From positions 24,660,435 through 24,724,434 of the forward strand of contig CM034389.1 in the NCBI GenBank assembly GCA_019925095.2: a stretch of 64,000 nt of DNA, read 5' to 3'. The notes beneath the pieces are model-generated. The model was not told the DNA's origin, searched no databases, and saw only the letters and a program-made list of their open reading frames with translations. The DNA comes from Dendrolimus kikuchii (taxonomy: Eukaryota > Arthropoda > Insecta > Lepidoptera > Lasiocampidae). How positions within the stretch are numbered: position 1 is the first letter of the stretch; every line of letters begins with the position of its first letter. Made by a program: the position numbers and the translations under genes. Positions 43,672-54,260 of the stretch are shown here, in pieces.

Positions 43672-43887
43672 AGGGTGGCGCAAAAATAGACTTTTTTTGA
43701 GTCTCGAGTGGAAAAATGTTAGTATTTTTTTTTTAAATTTAATAGTGCATTGCTTTTGATTTTTTTGAGCGACTAAATGCACTAGTAAATGATAAAAATT
43801 TGGAGCGTATTCTTAAAATTTTTTCTTGAACTGTCCTTTGAACATTTCTTCACTCGAGACTAAAAAAAGACTTTTTTGCGCCACTCT
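43672..43887. mobile_element. MITE with Tc1/mariner-like termini (216 bp)
   Basis: The ends agggtggcgcaaaaatagac and gacttttttgcgccactct are inverted repeats, with ctcgag-containing blocks just inside. The element lies in TA-rich flanks, which fits TA target use. No transposase frame is present. Confidence 0.65.
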
Positions 43888-44271
43888 AATATATATATAT
43901 ATGATTGTATACACCGTTCAATATTGTAATCAGAACAGTCTGCCTTTAATAACGATAATTGCAGACATAAAGCCATACCCATTTTATTAACCCGTCTCAG
44001 AGTTGACATTGAAACACCAACCCGTGTAATATCCAGAGGCCTCCTCCGCAAACCTGTAACTTACACCGTAAAATACGTCTGGCGACGCATACTTATGGAT
44101 TTAATAAGGGCGCACGAACAAATTACTCGGGAAACGAGAACAGCGGGGAATGCGAATCGGCTCTAGCGATGAGTCGCTAGTGAATTGCGTCTATCGTAGT
44201 GTATATTTCAATGAGATGAAGTGGGGAAAGTTCAAATACCAACTCATTTACATTTCGTTTTGCTCAACCTA

Positions 44272-44490
44272 GTTTTTGGAACGAAGTTTCTTATCACACG
44301 TTACTCGGCAGATAGGATGGGATCTACAGGAAAAAAAGTGTTACCGAAACGAAAAATGCTGACCGCTGTGTTTTATTATACAATTTCGAACTTTAATGCA
44401 ATGAATAACAAGATTCAAAATAAAATAATATCCATGGTCTTGTATGGTCTCAGAAATATCGTTCCAAACACGTGTCCCCGATACTTCATT
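44272..44490 (+). mobile_element. MITE-like repeat, copy 2
   Basis: tttttggaacgaagtttctt at the left end and cgttccaaacacgtgtcccc at the right match 1185-1507 in inverse orientation. The 102-codon frame over it is fortuitous. Confidence 0.55.
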
Positions 44491-44607
44491 GTTTATTTTA
44501 TTGCTTTTAGCTGGCAAAGAGACAGATAGAAGATAAATTTTATCCCGGTAAACGGGTTAGTTTCCCGGATAAAATTAGGTAAATATAAAATAAAAGTTAA
44601 AATTATT

Positions 44608-45180
44608 TTTCATTTCTCATATTCTGAAAGTACACTTGGAGTTGCCTAATCACAGGGATGAAAACAGCACCTTTCGTCCACTTTTTTTACATCCACTTTA
44701 AAATTGCGGCATAAACTGTAGTAAAAACATAATTATCAACAATTTTGTAACATCATTAACCGACTTCCAAAAGGAGGAGGTTCTCAACTTGATTGGTATT
44801 TTTTTTTATACTTATAAATTGCTTTTCACTAAATTATTATTTAATTGACATAAATTTGAACGAAATATTTGCTATTATCAGTGACAAAAAAAAAATACTA
44901 ACTCGTAGAATGCCACAGAAAAAAAACTTGACGTTGCATATGTGACGTACGTGATGACGTTTCATCAGATTTAGAAATAGATTTAAGTGCCTGATTTTTT
45001 TAGAGAAGTAGTTGTTTGTTTAATTAATCAGTTTTTATTTACTTGCTCATATTAGAAATGAAAAGCAGAGTGTTAACCTCGGGTGGAAGGCCTAATTATG
45101 CACTGGAATTATTAGCACGCTCGTGCGCCAAACCATCTCGTGCCTAAATATGTCCCTTTCACCTCCTGTGTAACAATCTG
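44608..45180 (+). repeat. Dispersed repeat D, copy 3
   Basis: From catttctcatattctgaaag to gtgtaacaatctg. It preserves the empty SINE-C site but carries a ~50-bp insert at 44757-44807. Confidence 0.75.
44757..44807. repeat. Fragment of dispersed repeat K nested in repeat D
   Basis: accgacttccaaaaggagga and a T-run interrupt repeat D. The flanking sequence joins uninterruptedly in copy 2. Confidence 0.6.
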
Positions 45181-46130
45181 TTATTGTGTGGATGTTTGTT
45201 TATTGTTTCTCTATCGTGTACATATTATGATGAAATATATTAAATTTGTAATTTCGATAGAGGGGATGAATGTGTTCCGAATTAAAGATAGTTTTCACAA
45301 AATACAGGTGGAAGCAAACGACAGCGAAACCGCGTCGAATCATTTAGTACTTGTAAAATAGTTTGAAACACCTCGGAGTCGAGGTTGCCTCTTAGAAATC
45401 GATATGCACGATAAGGTCCCCCATTGTTAAATACAAGAGCATATCTATTGTTTATGTTTATGATGAACAATAAAGAGTTTTCATTCAATCGTGTACAAGC
45501 ATTTCATCTTACATAGCTTGAAAGCAAGTGGGCGGGTTTATTAAGTGTGCCTAGAGCTCGGGAGCGTCTAATCGGATTACAAACAAATGTCCTGATATGT
45601 GCCGTATATCCTTGTGAGACGTTTTAGTTCGAAGAATTATGGCTCATGCCCTTTTAAGCAGATCTGTTCAAACTGATCGAATGTATATTTTAAATATGTC
45701 TGCTAATAACGCTACACTGGTACTGTATTAATGCATATAAATACGAAATTCTGTATGACTATGCGTCTGACTGACTAAATAACTTCAAAAAATATAAGAA
45801 ATATTGTTTGAAAATCAAATAAAATTATTTTTACAGTAATATTTCAAAAGTACCTAACTGTATTTTATTATGCATACTTGTATATGTAAATATTTTTAGG
45901 GTTCTTCATAACATGTGTTATCTATCGAATTGCTATTTCAGTAACAGAAATAAATCAGGATTTGTCTCAGAAAATTTGAAAGTAGCCACTTGGATATAAT
46001 TACGTAGGAGGTCGAGAGGAAAGTCCTCGTCATCTAAAATAAACAAAACAATGGAAATCTCATTGAAATTTTGCACCGAATACACTCACTTGAATTGGAA
46101 GCACTACTCGTAGAAGTAGTTTTCGCTTGG
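45181..46130. other. Non-coding, nothing recognised
   Basis: No supported feature. A 3'-end-like aacaataaagag lies near 45470. Confidence 0.4.
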
Positions 46131-46593
46131 GATATTTGTTTATACAACACGTTACTATGCATACAGAACATTTAATCTAAGTTTTTATTTTATTTTACTG
46201 CATGAGTTCAGCAGACCGGCAGACGTCCCTGACCTGATGGAAAGCTGTTACCATCGCCTATTGACATTTGTAACAACAAAGAGGCAACCAATGTGCTGCC
46301 GCTCTTTAAAGGGGAACTGGAACCTGGCCAGTAATACCGGAATACAACTCAAGATTGTTATGGCGGTATACTCTAGACCAGGAGTGGTAGTCATCTAGAC
46401 TGATAAATAAATACCCTACCACCTGACTCTGAGTTGTTTTGTCACCTATTACGACAGGCCGCTGAATTGCAGGAAATTGTATACTTTCTCTGTTCCTGCA
46501 CCGATAAAAACATTGGAACAGTTTACACTTAACAGGCCAAACATTTGTTGATACGACACGTTACTATGCAGACAGAACATCTAATCAAAGTTC
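46131..46593. repeat. Imperfect direct repeat flanking a SINE-A
   Basis: tacaacacgttactatgcat on the left and tacgacacgttactatgcag on the right are parts of ~54-bp blocks with several differences, much longer than a normal retroposon target duplication. Confidence 0.7.
46184..46505 (-). mobile_element. SINE-A copy, diverged
   Basis: Tail, body and head are recognisable with many substitutions. It lies between two ~54-bp related blocks (46131-46184 and 46541-46593). Confidence 0.75.
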
Positions 46594-47029
46594 GATCACG
46601 TAAGCCTAGTGGACACTGATCAATGCATAAACCGATGACCTGAGACTAATGAATTAGTATTTACTACACGCATGCCCTGTATCGTCCTTTTATGACAGGA
46701 TTTGTACGATTTTGAAGCTTAACTACAGCGAACAGGGTGCAAGTTTGTAGTTAGAAAACTCTAAGGTTAATGTAGTATAAATTGCCCATGGGAACCGGTA
46801 TCTGATATCTGCTAAAGGTCGGAACTTAATAGACGTAATACAGTATACGTTTTTGGGTGCTGTATTTCTTAGTGTTGTTGGAGTAACTTAATTGCTAGGC
46901 AAAATAAAGAATAGGCAATGGATAGATCGAGATAAAAATCTAGTATTGTTATTTGGTGTAATATGTCCATCTATAATATAATCAATATGTAGAGGGGTCG
47001 AATTTAAAAATGAGAAAAGAATTCAAGTC
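46594..47029. other. Non-coding, nothing recognised
   Basis: No supported feature. Confidence 0.4.
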
Positions 47030-47035
47030 GATAAG

Positions 47036-47170
47036 GCCCAAATGGCCGAAATTGCCGAAATAACCGAATTGGCCGAAACGACCAAAATGGGGGAAATGGC
47101 CGAAATTACCGAAATGGCTGAAATGACCAAAATTAGCGAAATGGCCGAATTGACCGAAATGACCAAAATA
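47036..47170. repeat. Minisatellite at the broken end of Helitron H1 copy 3
   Basis: About 15 nine-bp units near aaatggccg, with neighbours aaattaccg and aaatgacca. Confidence 0.85.
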
Positions 47171-47406
47171 ATTTAAATAACCAGAATTTAAAAAAAACAA
47201 AACCTATCTTACTTTCTGGGCAAACCCTTACATGAATCTATCCCATTATATGGGATGAAAAGTATCCCTGGTCCACCCTCGGTATTAAAGTTACAATTAT
47301 ACTGAATTTCAGCCAAATCGGTCCAAGATTTTTTCTGTAAAACAAACAGAGAGACAAATATATTTTATTATCCCAAAAACTATAAAAAGTATCCTATGTT
47401 CATCCT

Positions 47407-47473
47407 CGGCTTATATATTATATAGTATATATATATATGTATATATATATATATGTATATGTACATATACATG

Positions 47474-47530
<57 letters not shown>
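47407..47530. repeat. (TA)n microsatellite with ATG/TAC variants
   Basis: Mostly TA units inside Helitron H1 copy 3. The long open frame starting at 47437 is an artefact of the tract. Confidence 0.9.
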
Positions 47531-47533
<3 letters not shown>

Positions 47534-47640
47534 CATACACTGAGTTTCAGCCAAATCGGTCCCGTAGACTTTGCATGAAAACGGAACAGACAGACGGACA
47601 GACAGATAGAGTTACTTTCGCATTTATAATATTAATAGGA

Positions 47641-47712
47641 ATTCCAGATGTTTTTTTAAATAGCTTCAATGTACAGACGGCATATTTAGAATGTTATAAC
47701 ATTATAGATAAA
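47641..47712. repeat. Dispersed repeat G, copy 3
   Basis: ttttttaaatagcttcaatg and gtacagacggcatatttaga match 39515-39605. It directly abuts the 5' end of Helitron H1 copy 3. Confidence 0.5.
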
Positions 47713-47874
47713 TATACTCTGAGGATAATAAGCGTTAACTTTGCTATTTTTTACTATAGGAAGCGGGCAAATAATACAGACAGCTGTCCTCACGTGAAGT
47801 GTTCACCATTGCCGTCCATACGTTTGGAACGCGATTCCAACGCGTTGCCGACCTTTAGCACCCAGGATCCTTTT

Positions 47875-48025
47875 TGACTATCTACATGTATCCTAACGAC
47901 GACATCTTTTATCGCTCAAGAATCCTCCATGTTAACCTAAAATATAAGCTAGGTTTGTGTCGAGTTTCATTTGAAATCCGTTCAATAGTTTTCGCGTGAT
48001 ACTCCAACAGAAAGTCAGACAAAAG
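47875..48025 (+). mobile_element. Helitron-like body fragment
   Basis: gtcgagtttcatttgaaatc and ttttcgcgtgatac follow the pattern of 35035-35325. Confidence 0.4.
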
Positions 48026-48964
48026 TTATAAGTTCTATTTTTGGAGTCTACTGGTCCAAATTAACCCCTTTGACTTTTTCTTATTTTTAAATTCATTGTA
48101 CAAACCCGACAACTCCTAGAAGTAGATAATTAATAGTAATAAGTTCTAAAACAAATAGTTTTGAAACCAGATTGAAAGTTTTAGTAGTACTTTTGAGATG
48201 TTCGGAATCATTTCTCAAAGCTGTCCCTGGCAGTCATCTTTTGGTGGCTGGTGGGACACCAATGCGTTTAACCGGATTACTATAATAGCTTTGTAGGATC
48301 CTTGATTCAAAACTACACACTTTGTTTTACGTGATTTATTTCATCCCTTGATGTGGATGGCGATGCCTTGATATACATCGATGAGCACACGCGTGCGCTA
48401 CCTTGATGAGTGACGTTCGGACTGATGGTAAAATCGCGCGTGTTCACCTAAATGCTGAGTCGGGAATATGTACGTACTTACTTCGTACAAGCTTTATAGT
48501 TAAAAACGTGATTGCGATAGAAATGTGTTTTAAATTAAAGTAAAAGGTAATTTGTTGCCCAGATTGTAAAACGATGAGTGTTTTTAATATTTATTTGTAT
48601 TATGTTGATATTTTTTAGGATTGCAGTGGGTTTAATTATTTTGAATGAATTATTGGTGCGGAGTGTATGTGCTTTTTTTATCTTAATAATTGTTGAAATT
48701 CATTGACATAAATCAATTATGGTAATCTATAACTTATTTTATTTGTGACCTTATTTTTAAGATTACTCGTCTTCTAAATATAATTAAGGGCTGATGTTTT
48801 TATTTTGTGATAGAAAAATATAACGCTTTTTAAGCCATACCTCACCTCATTATATTTCTTTGAAACAAAACTTCCTGCCTTTAGTATTGTATTTAAATTA
48901 TTAATGTTTTGTATTAAAAAAATCAGATATGTGATTGAGATGGTGTTTACTACAGTTAATCACA
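48026..48964. other. Non-coding, nothing recognised
   Basis: No supported feature. Confidence 0.4.
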
Positions 48965-49080
48965 TGATCTTTGTCTTCCCTGATCACGGCTACTGATAAG
49001 TGGCCGAAATATCGTAATAATAAAAATCATATTAATGCCGCGCTTATAAAACCGTTAAAACATAGTTCTAATTAAAATCT
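48965..49080 (+). mobile_element. PLE-type 3' region, diverged copy
   Basis: gtcttccctgatcacggcta, gtggccgaaatatcg and gccgcgcttataaaaccgtt match 8521-8630. The hairpin carries mismatches. Confidence 0.6.
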
Positions 49081-49300
49081 TATACATTCCACTCGAAGAA
49101 GTGATTTTATCAATATCAACACATCTGTTATTATCGGTCAATATGTGCGTTGAGTAATAACGCATACATTATCAATTAACGACGCGTGCGTGTGACAATA
49201 TTCGATAAACTAATTGATTGACAAATTACATTAATATTTCGTATTAATGGGTTATTGAATTTCCATAATGTCTGTAGTTATTGGTAATTTGTTGTTGTTC

Positions 49301-49573
49301 ATCCGTACAGGAACGGATAAATAACATCAATTCTTGCAGCCGGAAGGCTTGTTGTAAGAAGCGAGAGAATAACCAAATTTGGGTCCAGTTAGAGTTTGCC
49401 GCCGTAACTTTAAGTTGTGTTCCGACATCAGTCGCCAGGTTTCAGGTAGTCCTTCCTTTGAGTCCGGCTGTTTATTGATAGTAACTCTGATGTTGTAAGC
49501 GTCCAAGGCGACGGTAAGCAATTTTCATCAGTTGGACCGTTAGCTTATCTGCTGTCTTAAAGCAATAAAAAAG
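49301..49573 (+). mobile_element. SINE-A copy, diverged
   Basis: From atccgtacaggaacgg to aaagcaataaaaaa, with many substitutions. Confidence 0.7.
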
Positions 49574-49579
49574 TGTAAT

Positions 49580-49793
49580 TGTTGGTGCTTAACCGGTTCT
49601 ACTCTGCTAGAAAAGGAACCGTCAATACTGCAATCACACAGTCAGTCCGTCTTACACCGTCCTTGACGCTTACGCATACAATACATCGTTTACCTTTGTC
49701 GCGTATAATACCTGTACAGTGGTCGAAATAAAGCTCATATGCTCATAACAGTCCACTGATTACTACAAGAACCCCACACGATCCAGGAGGAGC
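49580..49793 (+). mobile_element. LTR-like repeat F, copy 2
   Basis: tgttggtgcttaaccggttc through cagtccactgattactacaa to gaggagcctagac, homologous to 25327-25545. It lies just downstream of a SINE-A tail. Confidence 0.45.
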
Positions 49794-49837
49794 CTAGACG
49801 GTATTCTAGGATGAATCGAAATCATCTCCAGACTCTC

Positions 49838-50230
49838 TTTTCTTTCACCTTCTCCCAATTATTTGGGGTTGGCACAATATATCTTTTCCTTTCGTACTCC
49901 TCTGTTTTGACATACGTCCTCTGTCACACCATCATCCTTCACACAATCCATCCATCTCGTTTTTGGTCCACCTTTACATTTGTACCCATCAATCTTGCAG
50001 TTTTATATTCTTTTTGTTTCATGTCTCCTCATTATACATATCCATATCACCTTAGTCCTCTTCCTCTTAGTTTTTCCCTTACGGGTGCAACTTTCAAGGA
50101 GCCCCTTATGTGCTCATTTCTCACCATATCCATTCCTGTAACACCACACATCCATCTCAAGCTCAACATTCTGATCTCAGCTGAGTAGAGGCGTTTCTGC
50201 TCTATGACTTTAGTAGCCCAACATTTGGAT
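49838..50230 (-). pseudogene. LINE-1T C-terminal region
   Basis: On the minus strand the frame reads ATKVIEQKRLYSAEIRML, LRWMCGVTGMDMVRNEHIRG and later GWIV at the end of the conserved core, with several stops in the second half. The LRWMCGVT and RGSLKV type words mark the C-terminus of a LINE lineage widespread in insects, in which a GHV-type block normally follows. The polymerase is missing. The 3' part (ccaattatttggggttggca in plus-strand reading) is the segment that recurs as scraps at 1857, 3298, 11879 and 53526. The clade (RTE-like) is inferred from memory. Confidence 0.65.
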
Positions 50231-50282
50231 CTTTATAACATGACCAGTCGTATGATAGATTTATATATCTGACCAAGTAGAT

Positions 50283-50640
50283 TTAGTGAGTGGCATTAGT
50301 TGCAAGATATGAGTTTAATTTTTTTTTATGTGGGACTTTATCACTTTGTCGAAACAAATGTGTGTGTGTTTCAGTCATGTCATTTAGTTTAATTGAATCA
50401 TTTTCGTCAGAAAATATAGACAAAATAGCAATGTAATTTAAAGATGGAAAAAAGCGCTGATGTTTTTCACTCACGTGCCAACAGATAGATGGCGTGTGGA
50501 ACTATCCGGCTTTTATTACAGTCCCCGAGGTCCATCTTCGATTGTATTGCCCCCATATATCTACCATGCCAATACCGGCTTAAGTTCCGACCTGTCGCGT
50601 AAAACTGCAAATAGCTCTATTTATTGGTCTTGCCCGACAT
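50283..50640. other. Non-coding, nothing recognised
   Basis: The open frame at 50460-50663 just before the Jockey-type fragment might include decayed LINE sequence, but I cannot align it. Confidence 0.35.
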
Positions 50641-50968
50641 ACCAATATACACAGAGTAGATAGATGTGCAGGTGTGAATTGTGCTAGAGTCGCTAGTTTG
50701 TCGGTATTCTATAGGACATATTTCGACGAGTGTGCCAGGGAGTTGCATGAATTAATTCCTCCCTTACCTTTTTATCACCGGACAAGCAAACATACGAGCT
50801 CACGCCACCGATATATGGTGGAAATACCAACTAGGAGAACGAACCGCTATGCTTCCACTTTTATCATACATACCGCTGAAGAGTGGAATTCTACCGTCGT
50901 CTGTTTTTACTGAAATATACAATTTAGACGTCTTCAAATCTCGCGTGAAGATATCTTCGATGTAAACG
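50641..50968 (+). pseudogene. Jockey-type LINE ORF2 C-terminus with one frameshift
   Basis: The frame reads RVASLSVFYRTYFDECAREL, ELIPPLPFYHRTSKH and RTNRYASTFIIHTAEEWNS. This is the C-terminal pattern 'SL-VFYR-Y-C--EL ... HRT ... F--TA--WNSLP' of Jockey-group ORF2 proteins. Near 50890 the frame shifts by one base. The expected ending then continues in another frame as SSVFTEIYNLDVFKSRV and stops just after. Reverse transcriptase and endonuclease parts are absent, as in a 5'-truncated copy. About 30 bp of the adjoining 3' sequence (cctgacatcaggtgcaatgt) also fits the family. Confidence 0.7.
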
Positions 50969-51738
50969 TGCTCCATCTTAGACTCCACCTGACATCAGGT
51001 GCAATGTCGGTCAAACGCAAATCTATACAAATGCTTATCTATGGTAAAAGAACGTTACTGTCCTAAGGTATAAAGTGTTAAATAATAAAATTAAAGATAT
51101 TATAAAGAACTTGAAAACACTTATGCATCTAGCAAAACTGTATTATCGGTACGAAACTACCGAATATTCTGTAGTGATAATATAAAATATTTTGTGTAAG
51201 TGATCGTGTATAAACTCCTTTAAGCAGTTCGCAATCAAACTTTGGCTATATTTCTTCACGAGGGTGGTTTTGTTTCGGTCTGCGTTATTGGAAATGGATG
51301 TAATGGCGCTATTCACGTTTATTAGTTTTGCCTGTAATAGCTCGAAGCGTCCGCTACGAAAAATTTCGTAAAGTGAGGTCAAATGTACTAACTGTTCCTC
51401 TGTTTATTTTCGTTTATTGTTTAAAAAACGATGTCTATTTACTATCATTTATTTACCCTCCTTTTGTAGTAATATAACACACAACTGTTAAGTAACATTA
51501 TGCTAATTTTGATATTATGAGGTAATTTAATTTGTAACAATTGTTTTCAACAACTCTGTTGTTTCTATTATACAGTTCTACATAATATAACAATATTTGA
51601 CCATAATCGATATGTTAAATCATAGAATCTTAGACATGTTTGATAGCACCCATTTCCTTGAAATGAGAAAATTCCAACTCAACATTAAGAGGTTCATATA
51701 CGTAACATTATTTACACGTTAACAGGAATATTACAAAC

Positions 51739-51740
<2 letters not shown>
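50969..51740. other. Non-coding, nothing recognised
   Basis: No supported feature beyond the LINE 3' UTR at its start. Confidence 0.4.

Positions 51741-51820
<80 letters not shown>
51741..51820. repeat. (TA)n microsatellite
   Basis: About 40 TA units with one G interruption, merging into the TATG-type tail of the adjacent LINE-2T fragment. Confidence 0.95.
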
Positions 51821-51825
<5 letters not shown>

Positions 51826-51980
51826 CATACATACATAACTTCACGCCAGTTCCCTTGCGGGGTAGGCACGAACAACAGAGTGCCATTTAGGCTTATTCTT
51901 ACACACCTCACTTGCCTCTTTGACATTCATAACTCTTGTCATGCACGCTCGTCTGTTCTTAAGGCTCCTGACATCACCTT
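51821..51980 (-). pseudogene. LINE-2T C-terminal fragment
   Basis: The complement of the stop region, the 'VVRAYPARELA' codons and about 45 codons upstream, preceded in plus-strand reading by the (cata)n tail. Confidence 0.75.
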
Positions 51981-52209
51981 ATTATATATATATATACCTA
52001 TAGATGTAAATTAATTAAGTATCTTCGTATTTCTGTTCCAGTGAAATAATAATAATTCTAGGGACAGTAACATTTTGAAGCAATTTGTTTGATACATCAG
52101 AATTCTCGGTAAATTCTATAAAATACTCACAGTCAGCATATACCTAATATTATTACAAGTAAATGTTGTCTATTCTTTCCAAAAATAACGTTATTCAAAC
52201 GTAACACGT
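51981..52209. other. Non-coding, nothing recognised
   Basis: No supported feature. Confidence 0.4.
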
Positions 52210-52440
52210 CCTTTAGCTCGATAGTTATAACACCCCTTTCTATCAAGGCACTCGAGCGACCCGTTCGGTTAGTTGAGCATCCATTGCGACCTAAATACCG
52301 CCTTAGATATCCGTCAGCGGCAGCCGCCGACGCATCTGCATGAGGCAACTCGATTTGTACGCTACACCCCATTTGGCACGACAACCTCTGTTGCGCGTCT
52401 CTGAATGGCGCCCAACCGATATCTTCGAAAGGCGATTGCG
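52210..52440. other. GC-richer unique island
   Basis: Mixed-composition unique block (gtcagcggcagccgccgacg) covered by short open frames on both strands. Not a repeat of this window. Its function is unknown. Confidence 0.3.
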
Positions 52441-52929
52441 AATATTCTGGACTATTTATATTTTGAAATTAGCTGTTGCCGTCACTTCGTTTGCGTGGAA
52501 TTTTAAATTTAAATTGATGTCTTCTGATCTCTGCAAGATATTTAAATTTATTTAAATCCATAGAGCCGTCTCGGATAGTCTTGTGTAGTTCATGATCGAT
52601 GAACTATTAGGAGCCGTGATTCAATTGCTAACAAAGATGAGAAAAGTTCTAATGACTGAATATTACTAATACTACTATTAAACTAGTGACCGAATATTAG
52701 TTAAGTGACCGAATTGTTGGAGCCTATTGGAAACAAATTTTCAGACCGACACACTAACAAAAAAATCTGTACAGATCAATTATGACTAGGCGTCGTGTTT
52801 CACTTAATTTTTATCATTTATTTTGATATCACCAACAGACACATCAATTTTGTTTATTGATTATAGATTTTTACACAAACGCTCGAAAGGAAGAAATACA
52901 CATCCGTGTTCAAAATGCCCTCAGGTGCA

Positions 52930-53438
52930 GTGCTGCCTTACATAAGGTGTTAGTGTCCAGGCTCCTAAACAGGAAATCTAAGAATCGCGTCTACAAAACT
53001 ATCATTAGACCAATTTTGATGTACAGCTGTTAGGCTTGGACACTGACACTGAAGGAGGAGAACCAATTGTTGGTCACAGAGAAGAAGGTTCTCAGAAAAA
53101 TCTTGGGCCCAACAATAAAAGGAGAAGGCAGCTGGAGGGTCCGAACCAACTCCGAAATAGAAGACCTCATGGTCGAGCCCAACATAATTGGGGATATAAA
53201 ATCTCACCGTCTCCGCTGGCTCGGTCATGTAGAGCGGATGGAGGAGGATCGGGGAGTGAAGAAAGCATACTTGGAGCGACCAGTCCCAAGTATCGCTAGA
53301 AGGATAGAGTGGATGTTGACCTGCCCGCACTACAAGCCCACAACTGGCAAGACACTGCGCAGGTCAGAGGAATGTGGCGTGCTCTTGTTTTGGATGCCAA
53401 GACTCACTTTGGATCGCTGAGCCAACGCAGTTAGATTA
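52930..53438 (+). pseudogene. LINE-3T C-terminal region
   Basis: In one frame it reads LNRKSKNRVYKTIIRPILM, then a stop where the family has a codon before AWTLTLKEENQLL, then KVLRKILGPTIKGEGSWRV and HRLRWLGHVERMEEDR. After about 53290 the expected continuation is in another frame (DLPALQAHNWQDTAQ and the ending THFGSLSQRS) with one more stop. 'YKTIIRP-L-Y...WTL', 'LR-I-GP' and 'LRWLGHV-RM' are the end of the polymerase thumb and C-terminus of RTE/Jockey-type elements in insects. The copy therefore has two stops and one frameshift and lacks the catalytic part. Confidence 0.75.
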
Positions 53439-53525
53439 GACTTAAAATACTTGAAGGATCTTATTTAGCTATTGTGCAGTTCTTGCTCAGGGTTGATGTA
53501 ATTTATATAGTTTCGTCTATTGGGA

Positions 53526-53600
53526 GAGATGAAAAGAAAGAAAAGATAGATTGTTTGAAGGATAACATGATGATTTGTAGTGTAACAGCGGAAGTATGCT
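53526..53600 (+). pseudogene. LINE-1T relic (low confidence)
   Basis: gattgtttgaaggataacat and following bases resemble the 'DCVKDDM' stretch of LINE-1T. The match is short. Confidence 0.3.
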
Positions 53601-54039
53601 AAAAGAGCAATATGGAGAGAAGGTAAAAGAAAGGAGAAAATAAAGAAACAGTTTTATCTTGTATGACGTATAAAAATATTCTGTGTTCAAATGAGTGGTC
53701 GTATCGATTTGTTACAATCCGTATTACATAATAAAATTATGAAGTCTGATTGACGCTCGTGCGTGGCGTTTGATGGCGTCGCTAATATGCTTACGAGCTG
53801 AATACAAATGTACTGATACACCACAGCTCTGTAGCTGTTATGTACCTATGCCAAAGTGCCACTGTCTATGAAAGAACGCAAATGAGTGGATTATTTACTT
53901 TATGATAAAAGGTTATATTTGTCTCGCTCTAGCTGTAAATCAAGACTACTTTTATTTACGTCTTTTGATTTAGACTTCCTTCCATCATATAATAGGTTAT
54001 TAGCAAACTACATAATATGCAAAATACATTAGTTAACAT
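53601..54039. other. Non-coding, nothing recognised
   Basis: No supported feature. Confidence 0.4.
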
Positions 54040-54260
54040 CATTTTCAATTGAGCCGACATCAGATAGATCATTTCTATCTTTCAATGTGGATGAATCAAC
54101 TAAAGTGATCGATGCAAAGATAAATTTTAATCATTCAATGTCATTCAATACTGTCGTGTCCTTCCAGTTCTGGGCCTTCCAACCAAATTGATTCAATTTG
54201 TTTGATCTGTCTAATAACAGCATTACGAAAATATCAATTTATCTTTTAGTGGGATACTTT
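54040..54260 (+). repeat. Dispersed repeat J, copy 1
   Basis: caatgtggatgaatcaacta, tcattcaatgtcattcaata and gattcaatttgtttgatctg match 63470-63680 and, inverted, 31985-32130. Class unknown. Confidence 0.55.

Larger units (their letters stand above)
47030..47640 (-). mobile_element. Helitron H1, copy 3, 3'-truncated
   Basis: On the minus strand it begins TCCTATTAATATTATAAATG at 47640, followed by the tctgtctgtccgtctg block and the 'atttggctgaaact' block. It is interrupted by TA runs and ends inside a third minisatellite (47036-47170). The hairpin/CTAG half is missing. Confidence 0.7.

Noticed and set aside
47437..47877. 146-codon open frame
   Set aside because: Its first third is a TA microsatellite (YIYI repeats) and the rest is Helitron tail.
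50460..50663. 67-codon frame upstream of the Jockey-type fragment
   Set aside because: No alignment to the LINE family could be made and composition gives no support.
53036..53299. Plus-strand 87-codon frame beside the LINE-3T frame
   Set aside because: It is out of frame with the recognisable LINE words and is explained by the shifted reading of the same pseudogene.
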